Shown here: one piece after another, positions 7,492 to 13,428 of the stretch | How positions within the stretch are numbered: the first letter of the stretch is position 1 | Layout: each line of letters starts with the position of its first letter | Source: JAAFIP01 sp031431335 | Lineage (GTDB): Bacteria; Pseudomonadota; Gammaproteobacteria; Burkholderiales; Burkholderiaceae_C | Direction of reading: 5' to 3' | Length of the DNA stretch: 28,358 nucleotides | Assembly (NCBI GenBank): GCA_031431335.1 | Contig: JANPDG010000160.1 | Span: 1-28,358, forward strand | The notes under the pieces: generated by a model | Database searches by the model: none | What the model was told of the DNA's origin: nothing | What the model saw: the letters and a program-made list of their open reading frames with translations, nothing else | Program-made: the position numbers and the translations under genes

Positions 7492-7535
7492 TTAAGCCTA
7501 CTGAGCAATGCAATATCTGCGTTCATAATGCAGCT

Positions 7536-8195
7536 ATGGACTGGCAAGCTGCGCGCGTATCACTCACTTTGGCTGTACTCACAGCGGCGCTGCTGTTGCC
7601 GCCGTCGCTCTGGCTGGCGCGTTGGCTGGCGGTCACGGGCAGCCGCGCCAAGTCGTGGGTCGAGGCGCTTTTGATGTTGCCGCTGCTGCTGCCGCCTACC
7701 GTGGTGGGGTTTTATTTGCTCACCGCGCTAGGCCCTGCCTCGCCTGTGGGCGCGTGGCTGGCGCAGCATGTCAATGTGCAGTTGGTGTTCAGTTTTCAGG
7801 GCTTGCTGCTCGCATCACTGCTGGTCAACATTCCGTTCATGGTGCAGCCGATGCAGCGTGCGTTGACCGCTATTTCGCCCAGCGTGCGCGAGGCGGCGTG
7901 GGTGGGCGGGTTGAGTCCTTGGCGCACATTTACCCATATCGAGCTGCCGCTGGCCTGGCCCGGTGTGTTGGCGGGCATCGCGCTCACGGTGGCCCACACG
8001 CTGGGGGAGTTTGGCGTGGTACTGATGGTGGGCGGTTCGATACCGGGCGAGACCAAGACCCTGTCGATCGCTATTTATGACCGCGTGCAAGCGTTTGACA
8101 ACGCTGGCGCGCATGTCATGGCGCTGGCGCTTTTAGTGTGTTCGCTGCTGGCGCTGGTGGCGGTGTTTCGCTCAGCGCGTCCCGCTAAAGCTTAG
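7536..8195 (+). CDS. modB: Molybdate ABC transporter permease
   Basis: A 219-residue inner-membrane permease with about five to six hydrophobic segments, standard for ModB. The ATPase-coupling EAA loop is present as REAAWVGGLSPWRTFTHIELPL (residues around 126-146), followed by GEFGVVLMVGGSIPGETKT, the usual ModB signature. It forms the channel of the ModABC complex with ModC on the cytosolic side. No strong ribosome binding site is seen before the ATG at 7536. In most genomes modC follows at once or overlaps; here a 1.96-kb gene for a secreted protein intervenes. Confidence 0.95.
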   Translation: MDWQAARVSLTLAVLTAALLLPPSLWLARWLAVTGSRAKSWVEALLMLPLLLPPTVVGFYLLTALGPASPVGAWLAQHVNVQLVFSFQGLLLASLLVNIPFMVQPMQRALTAISPSVREAAWVGGLSPWRTFTHIELPLAWPGVLAGIALTVAHTLGEFGVVLMVGGSIPGETKTLSIAIYDRVQAFDNAGAHVMALALLVCSLLALVAVFRSARPAKA

Positions 8196-8249
8196 CCAGC
8201 ACAGCTGTACCCGATAATCTCACTAGTAAAAATACAAACCTATCACGCC

Positions 8250-10211
8250 ATGACTTTTTCTTGCCGTATCTCGCCGCGTAGTCTGCTACAAGCCGCTGCC
8301 GTCACCCTTGCCCTGCTGTGCCACGCTGCTGTAGCCCAGGTGTGCGCCAGCCCGGGCAGCAATGCAGCCACCACGTCGATTGCAGGGATTGTCAACTCGT
8401 ACTACCCTGGCACCGGGGCCAGCGTGTCTGTCAACTCCACCACCCTTCCTGTCGGCGCAATTGACCCTGCAGGCAACGCCGCCGCCATTGCGCCCGGCGA
8501 CCTGCTGGTGGTGATGCAAATGCAAGGCGCAGAGATTAACTTTACCAACAGCGACTGCTACGGCGACGGCGCAGGCACCGCAGGCTGCACTGCGCGCACC
8601 GTCACGGCGGCTTCGTATGCGGGCGGCAACTTGGCCAGCAACTACCGCGCAGGCGCTTGGGAATATTGCACCGCCACCACTGCGGCGGGTGCATCTATGG
8701 GCGTGGTGTGCGGCGGCCCCACGGGCGGCACGGTGAACGCTTACCAGGCCAGCGCGGCGACAGCAGTGCTGGGCGCTTACCGCTACCAAGTGGTGCGCGT
8801 ACCGCAATACGCCAACGTGGCGCTCACAGCCAACGTCGTGCCGTTAGCCTGGAACGGCGCAGTAGGTGGCCTGCTGGCGCTGCAAGCCTCGGGCACCGTG
8901 ACGATGGCGGGCTTTAACTTAGACGCGTCTGGCAGCGGATTTCGCGGCGGCGGCGTGACGTTTTTAGCGCCCTATGGCCCGTCTGTGCTCGACCCAACTG
9001 ACGGATCCACCTTTTATGTGGCACCCACGGGCAGCTTGGCCGCAGGCCCCGGCGGCGAACGCGAAGGCAGCTTCAAAGGCGAAGGCATTGCGGGTACACC
9101 GCAAATCACCTACAACGGAGTCACACAAACCGTCACTGCGATAGATGGCTACCCCGCAGGCTCACGCGCACGCGGCGCGCCTGGCAACGCAGGCGGCGGC
9201 GGCAACAACCAAAACGGCGGCGGTGGTGGCGGCGGCAACGGCGGCATAGGCGGCCAAGGCGGCGGCTGCTGGAACGACGCCTCGCGCCCCACCAATATCG
9301 GCGACTGCGGCGGCTTTGGCGGCGACGGTGCCACCCGCGCGGGTAACAACCTGCTGCTGAGCACGGCGCGCGCCATCATGGGCGGCGGCGGCGGCGGGGG
9401 CCATGTGGACGGCGGCGGCGACAACTGCCAGTTGGGCGGCTGGGGCGGCAACGGCGGCGGCGTGGTGTTGGTGCGTGCTGCAGCGCTGACAGGCGCGGGC
9501 AGCATGGTGTCAAATGGCAGCAACGGTACGGGCCCTAATTTTGCTGCCGGTGGCTGCACTGACGCAGCTGGCGGCGCAGGCGCGGGCGGCACATTGCTGG
9601 TGGCCGCTGGCAGCGGGCTGGCTGGGCGTACATTGCAGGCCAGCGGCGGCAATGGCGCCAACTCATCGTATGACCGCCACGGCCCCGGCGGCGGCGGCGG
9701 CGGTGGGGCAATTTACTACAACACCGCAGGCGGCGCGCCCACCACACAGGCGCTGGGCGGTACCAACGGCACCGACCGTGGCAACACAGCGGCCAGCCCC
9801 ACCTTTCCTGGCGACGGCACCGCCGAAGCCTGGAACTCTACGCCCGGCGCGCCTTATCCGGCGGCATCTACAGGCGCGTTTACTCCCGCGTGCTCCACTT
9901 CGCTGTCGGTCAGCAAAACCGATGGTGTCACCACCGTGCTGGCAGGCGGCACCACCAGCTATACCGTCACGTTTACCAACTTGGGTGCCACCGCCGCCGA
10001 TGGTGCAATAGCCCAAGACAGCCCCAGCGCGGGGCTGGCCTGCACAGTATCGTCGTGCACTGCATCCACCGTGCCCACGGTGGCCGTGTGCCCCGCTGCT
10101 GGCCAATGGCCTAACTTGTTCACCCCCGCTGGCCTCGCCCTGCCCACACTGCCTGTGCTGTCTAGCGTGATATTTGTAGTGGGCTGCGGCGTCACCGCCA
10201 CGGGGCAGTAG
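8250..10211 (+). CDS. Secreted glycine-rich protein with one DUF11-like domain
   Basis: A 653-residue exported protein of unknown function. Residues 1-29 are a Sec signal peptide with likely cleavage at AVA|Q. The body is rich in Gly, Ala, Asn and Thr. Two to three stretches of near-pure glycine (about residues 310-340, 370-390 and 475-485) are encoded by GGC runs at 9180-9440 and 9690-9710. Cysteines occur in scattered pairs. The last 103 residues (SLSVSKTDG ... GCGVTATGQ) have the form of a DUF11-type bacterial Ig-like repeat, usually found in surface or adhesin-like proteins. There is no PEP-CTERM, LPXTG or transmembrane anchor at the C-terminus. It sits between modB (54 bases before) and modC (13 bases after) in the same direction, an odd place with no obvious link to molybdate. 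The many open frames on the opposite strand are by-products of the GGC bias. Confidence 0.85.
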   Translation: MTFSCRISPRSLLQAAAVTLALLCHAAVAQVCASPGSNAATTSIAGIVNSYYPGTGASVSVNSTTLPVGAIDPAGNAAAIAPGDLLVVMQMQGAEINFTNSDCYGDGAGTAGCTARTVTAASYAGGNLASNYRAGAWEYCTATTAAGASMGVVCGGPTGGTVNAYQASAATAVLGAYRYQVVRVPQYANVALTANVVPLAWNGAVGGLLALQASGTVTMAGFNLDASGSGFRGGGVTFLAPYGPSVLDPTDGSTFYVAPTGSLAAGPGGEREGSFKGEGIAGTPQITYNGVTQTVTAIDGYPAGSRARGAPGNAGGGGNNQNGGGGGGGNGGIGGQGGGCWNDASRPTNIGDCGGFGGDGATRAGNNLLLSTARAIMGGGGGGGHVDGGGDNCQLGGWGGNGGGVVLVRAAALTGAGSMVSNGSNGTGPNFAAGGCTDAAGGAGAGGTLLVAAGSGLAGRTLQASGGNGANSSYDRHGPGGGGGGGAIYYNTAGGAPTTQALGGTNGTDRGNTAASPTFPGDGTAEAWNSTPGAPYPAASTGAFTPACSTSLSVSKTDGVTTVLAGGTTSYTVTFTNLGATAADGAIAQDSPSAGLACTVSSCTASTVPTVAVCPAAGQWPNLFTPAGLALPTLPVLSSVIFVVGCGVTATGQ

Positions 10212-10224
10212 GCGCGCTGCAGCT

Positions 10225-11553
10225 ATGGCGCATTCTGGCTTGCACGTCGCCCTGCGCTGCACAGCGCCCGTGCCGCTGGATGCCGAGTTTGACTGCGCCC
10301 CCGGTGAGCTGGTGGCGCTGGTCGGCCCCTCGGGCAGTGGCAAAACCACGCTGCTGCGGGCGATAGCGGGGCTGCACCAACCCGCAGGGCTGACAGGGCA
10401 TGTGCACCTGCACGCGCACCTGCACGCGCACTTGGATGCGCAGTCTGACGTGCAGCCAAGCGCCAACGCAGCCACCAGTGTGTGGTTTGACAGCCAGCGC
10501 GGCATTGCACTGCCCCCGCAGCAGCGCCGCGCGGGCTTGGTGTTTCAGCACTATGCACTGTTTCCGCACCTGAGCGCTATTGATAACATAGCTATATGTG
10601 TAGATTCCACGTCGGAAAAAGCCCAAAAAACTGCCCAAGCCATGGCCCTGCTAGAGCGCATGGGCATGGCTGACCTAGCCCAGCGCCTGCCCCATGAGCT
10701 TAGCGGCGGGCAGCAGCAGCGCGTGGCGCTGGCGCGTGCGCTGGCGCGGGTTGTGTCACGGGTGCTGCCGCTTGCTACCAACAGCATGGCCCAGGACGCA
10801 GCTACCGAGCCAGCCGCATCACCAGCAGGCGTGCTGCTGCTAGACGAGCCGTTTTCAGCCGTGGACGCACCCATGCGCCAAGTGCTCTACCGCGAGCTGG
10901 CCCAGCTACACGCCAAAGTGCCACTGCCTATTATCTTGGTCACCCACGACCTGCTTGAGGCCCGCCGCTTGGCCAACCGCGTGGTCATCATGGACGCCGG
11001 CCGCACACTGCAAAGCGGCCCGCCCGAGCGGGTGCTGCGCAGCCCGCGCAACGCCCGAGTTGCCCAGCTGGTGGGGATTCATAACCACTTTGCAGGCCAG
11101 TTTTACGGAGCCAGTCCAGCCACTGAGCCGGTGTTCACCGCATCAGCGTCCACTGCAACAGCACCACCGCAGCTAGGCCAACTGCACTGGGGCACCCACC
11201 GCCTGCACGCCCCAGACAAAGGCAAAATCGACAGCGGCACTGCTGTAACCTGGGTGCTCGCAGGCGATAGCGTACAGGTGATGGCCGCAAACTCAGCAAA
11301 CTCAACAGACGCAAGGGCAGTGCAATCCGCCGCCGCCCGTGACAACTACCTGCCCTGCCAGCTCACCGAAATGCTCCCCCTGGGCGAGATCTGCGTCTGC
11401 CAACTCACCGTACCCGGTGCCCCCGCAGCCGACACCATCCGCCTCAACCTGTCCACCGCCGTGCTGCGCAGCCTGGCCGCCCAAGTCGGTTCAAATTTAC
11501 TGTTGCACATACCCCCCGACGCGCTTCACATCATGCCGGTGCGCGAAGTGTGA
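10225..11553 (+). CDS. modC: Molybdate ABC transporter ATPase, with unusual insertions
   Basis: A 442-residue ABC ATPase; typical ModC is about 350. Walker A GPSGSGKT is at 34-41, the Q-loop Gln at 108, signature LSGGQ at 159-163, Walker B VLLLDE at 203-208 and the switch His at 241. A C-terminal Mop/TOBE-type region (about 360-440) would bind oxyanion. Three segments are odd. Residues 59-70 alternate His with other residues (six His). Residues 118-132 are encoded by a copy of the dispersed repeat. Residues 174-198 form an extra Ala/Ser-rich stretch between signature and Walker B, about 24 residues longer than the spacing in MalK-type ATPases. All catalytic motifs are intact, so the protein is probably active. 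It begins 13 bases after the glycine-rich gene, with no clear ribosome binding site, which suggests translational coupling. Confidence 0.92.
   Translation: MAHSGLHVALRCTAPVPLDAEFDCAPGELVALVGPSGSGKTTLLRAIAGLHQPAGLTGHVHLHAHLHAHLDAQSDVQPSANAATSVWFDSQRGIALPPQQRRAGLVFQHYALFPHLSAIDNIAICVDSTSEKAQKTAQAMALLERMGMADLAQRLPHELSGGQQQRVALARALARVVSRVLPLATNSMAQDAATEPAASPAGVLLLDEPFSAVDAPMRQVLYRELAQLHAKVPLPIILVTHDLLEARRLANRVVIMDAGRTLQSGPPERVLRSPRNARVAQLVGIHNHFAGQFYGASPATEPVFTASASTATAPPQLGQLHWGTHRLHAPDKGKIDSGTAVTWVLAGDSVQVMAANSANSTDARAVQSAAARDNYLPCQLTEMLPLGEICVCQLTVPGAPAADTIRLNLSTAVLRSLAAQVGSNLLLHIPPDALHIMPVREV
10402..10431 (+). repeat. 12-bp tandem repeat encoding alternating His in modC
   Basis: The unit CACCTGCACGCG is present twice in tandem (10405-10428) and continues degenerately on both sides. 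It encodes HLHA HLHA within a longer HxHxHxHxHxH strand between Walker A and the Q-loop. Slippage expansion is the likely origin. Confidence 0.8.
10577..10635 (+). repeat. Dispersed hairpin repeat, copy 5, inside modC
   Basis: Stem GCTAT-tgataac-ATAGC (10577-10593) is followed, at the same spacing as in the intergenic copies, by TTCCACGTCGGAAAAA. Between them the CAAACTAT part has drifted. It keeps the modC frame open and contributes codons for A118 to about K132 and a little beyond. The second stem is not preserved. Confidence 0.72.
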
Positions 11554-11573
11554 GGTGTTTGAGGACAATTAAT

Positions 11574-11637
11574 CTACTATAAAAATAGTAGCAAACTATC
11601 TAATATCCACGTCGGAAAAACACCTGTTTTTCTTCCA
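11574..11637 (+). repeat. Dispersed hairpin repeat, copy 6
   Basis: The best-formed copy. Stem one is CTACTAT-aaaa-ATAGTAG (perfect seven pairs), followed by CAAACTATCTAAT and ATCCACGTCGGAAAAA. Stem two is AAAAACA-cc-TGTTTTT, followed by CTTCC. It begins 21 bases after the modC stop. The U-rich second stem might end modC transcription. Confidence 0.87.
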
Positions 11638-11662
11638 AGAATACATATTTTCATATGACACA

Positions 11663-11747
11663 AGCGCTGCATTGCACAGCGCTCAATGAGCGGGCCAGCG
11701 GTGCCTATGCAACGCTGGCCGCCCCATCGACTGCAAAGCCAGTCGAT
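11663..11747. terminator. Three consecutive hairpins between convergent modC and a small gene
   Basis: AGCGCTG/CAGCGCT (11663-11683), GGCCAGCG/CGCTGGCC (11693-11720) and ATCGACTG/CAGTCGAT (11726-11747) are perfect stems with 6-12-base loops, end to end. They lie between the 3' ends of modC and the small membrane protein gene. None has a good T-run, so calling them a bidirectional terminator is inference from position. Confidence 0.5.
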
Positions 11748-11755
11748 CAGCCCAT

Positions 11756-11914
11756 TTAGGCCATGTACACCGCGATAAATGCAATCAACAGCATCGTCAC
11801 CGCGCCCACCAGCGGCAACACAATCGGCATCAAAGGCACAATCGCCTCGACGGCATCTTGCTCGGCGGGGCTGTGGTCAGTGGATGCGGTAGATCCGTTG
11901 GATGGGGCAGACAT
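11756..11914 (-). CDS. 52-residue single-helix membrane protein
   Basis: I do not recognise the family. The polar N-terminal half (MSAPSNGSTASTDHSPAEQDAV) is followed by one hydrophobic helix of about 25 residues (IVPLMPIVLPLVGAVTMLLI and on), ending in YMA. It should be a small inner-membrane protein, with the tail probably cytosolic. The start is well supported: GAGGA lies seven bases before the ATG on the minus strand. The open frame continues 40 codons further upstream, but that part has no ribosome binding site and no protein-like composition. It lies downstream of ilvA in the same direction with a gap of about 150 bases, and converges on modC. Confidence 0.7.
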   Translation of the reverse strand: MSAPSNGSTASTDHSPAEQDAVEAIVPLMPIVLPLVGAVTMLLIAFIAVYMA

Positions 11915-12070
11915 GGTGAAATCCTCAAAATGATTCAAATCGGGTTTGCAGCCCGGTAATTTTCGCAGGCCGCTTAATAATTGATATTTTAACGGCTTGG
12001 TGTGACTTGGCCGGTGCGGGTAGAAAACCGTCACCTAGGCGCAGACTGCCATTCGTTCATACTCACCCTA

Positions 12071-13267
12071 TCACACCGCCTGCGCTTCAAACCCCTGCGC
12101 CTTCAAAGCGCTCAGCACCAGCGCCACATGCGCATGTCCGCGGGCTTGAATGACCAGTTCGATATCCACGTTTTGCGCTGCTTGCAAGGTAAAGGCGCGC
12201 TGGTGTTTCACCTCGTTAATGTTCGCACCCGCCTCTGACACGATGGCGGTGATGCGGGCCAGCGACCCCGGCACGTCGCGTGCGCCCACACGGATACGCG
12301 CCAGGCGCCCGGCGCGCACCATGCCGCGCTCGATGATGGATGACAGCAGCAGGGGGTCGATGTTGCCGCCGCACAGCACCAAGCCCACTTTTTTGCCTTT
12401 GAATCGCTCAGGGTATTTCAGCACCGCCGCCAGCCCCGCTGCGCCTGCGCCTTCGACCAGCGTTTTCTCAATTTCTAGCAGCATGACAATCGCCTGCTCA
12501 ATATCGCCTTCGTCCACCAGTAGCAGGTCGCTCACCAAAGCGCGAATAATTTGCTGCGGCAGCGTGCCCGGCGTGCCTACCGCAATGCCTTCGGCAATCG
12601 TGCTGGCCCCTTGAGGCAGCGCGGTGCCCTTGATAGCGTTGTACATGGCCGGAAAGCGCTCGGCCTGCACGCCAATGATGTCGATACTCGGCTTGATCGC
12701 CTTGGCCGCTGTAGCAATACCGCCGATCAAACCGCCGCCGCCAATTGCAATCACCAGCGTGTCCAAATCGGGCACGGCCTGCATCATCTCTAGCCCCACG
12801 GTGCCTTGGCCAGCGACGATGGCAGGGTCGTCATACGGGTGCACGAGAGTGAGCCCTTGGCTGGCCGCCAGCTTAAGCGCGTGACTCCGCGCTTCGTCCA
12901 GCGTGTCGCCGTGCAGCACGACTTCGGCGCCTAATCGGCGTGTGTTTTCGACCTTAACGCCCGGCGTGAACAGCGGCATCACAATGACCGAGCGCAGTCC
13001 CAGGCGCGCAGCGTGGTGCGCTACGCCTTGGGCGTGGTTGCCTGCGCTCATGGCCACCACGCCTTTGCAGGTGGCCAGGTCGAGTTGCGAAAGCTTGTTG
13101 CACGCGCCGCGCTCTTTGAAGCTGGCGGTGAACTGCAGGTTCTCAAACTTGAGGTAAATTTGCGCACCGGTGATTTGCGAGAGGGTTTTGCTCTCTACAC
13201 AGGGCGTGCTGAGCACATGGCCTGCGATGCGCTGGGCGGCGGATTGGATGTCAGTCAAATGAATCAT
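12071..13267 (-). CDS. ilvA: Threonine ammonia-lyase (threonine deaminase), short form with one ACT domain
   Basis: A 398-residue PLP enzyme that turns L-threonine into 2-oxobutanoate and ammonia, the first step to isoleucine. The PLP lysine is Lys51 in ASFKERGA, SAGNHAQG is at 74-81 and the phosphate-binding glycine loop GGGG at 176-179. A single ACT domain occupies about 323-398 (DVPGSLARITAIVSEAGANI). This is the roughly 400-residue type, not the roughly 510-residue enzyme with two ACT-like domains. It may therefore be the catabolic (TdcB-like) or the biosynthetic enzyme; the ACT domain favours feedback control. No strong ribosome binding site precedes the ATG. It is transcribed divergently from the AAA+ ATPase gene, with a dyad in between. 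Confidence 0.94.
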   Translation of the reverse strand: MIHLTDIQSAAQRIAGHVLSTPCVESKTLSQITGAQIYLKFENLQFTASFKERGACNKLSQLDLATCKGVVAMSAGNHAQGVAHHAARLGLRSVIVMPLFTPGVKVENTRRLGAEVVLHGDTLDEARSHALKLAASQGLTLVHPYDDPAIVAGQGTVGLEMMQAVPDLDTLVIAIGGGGLIGGIATAAKAIKPSIDIIGVQAERFPAMYNAIKGTALPQGASTIAEGIAVGTPGTLPQQIIRALVSDLLLVDEGDIEQAIVMLLEIEKTLVEGAGAAGLAAVLKYPERFKGKKVGLVLCGGNIDPLLLSSIIERGMVRAGRLARIRVGARDVPGSLARITAIVSEAGANINEVKHQRAFTLQAAQNVDIELVIQARGHAHVALVLSALKAQGFEAQAV

Positions 13268-13306
13268 GGTCTATTGTGAGCGCCAATTAGAGTGATAGCT
13301 CTGCTA

Positions 13307-13328
13307 ATGTGTGGTGAATTTCACACAT
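13307..13328. promoter_or_regulatory. Inverted repeat between ilvA and the AAA+ ATPase gene
   Basis: ATGTGTG and CACACAT pair around GTGAATTT, and inside this lies GTGAA-t-TTCAC. The site is 40 bases upstream of ilvA and 100 bases upstream of the ATPase gene, a usual place for an operator serving both. The half-sites recall a CRP-like TGTG...CACA box but the spacing is wrong for it. Binding protein unknown. Confidence 0.4.
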
Positions 13329-13428
13329 GAAGCCCTTGTAAATAAAGCCCTGCTGTCTTCCCAAGTATGCCAAGCTGCGTTATCGTAGTTCTACTAACTA
13401 ACACGGGTCATCCCGTTGGAGGCTTACC

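Larger units (their letters stand above)
6984..7535. other. Repeat-filled gap between modA and modB
   Basis: No gene is supported here. The gap contains three copies of the dispersed hairpin repeat (6995-7037 minus, 7269-7330 plus, 7400-7491 minus) and, between the first two, an unrelated 34-bp inverted repeat (7087-7211). The short open frames in this stretch have no ribosome binding site and no recognisable product. Confidence 0.7.

Noticed and set aside
9149..9661. Pro-rich 170-residue frame on the minus strand, opposite the glycine-rich gene
   Set aside because: It is the complement of GGC runs; no ribosome binding site, and the plus-strand gene has a signal peptide and a recognisable domain.
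10192..10505. Minus-strand frames across the start of modC
   Set aside because: Antisense to the Walker A region of a clear ATPase; no supporting signals.
13307..13328. CRP binding site
   Set aside because: The TGTG and CACA halves are present but the spacing and inner bases do not match the TGTGA-N6-TCACA consensus.
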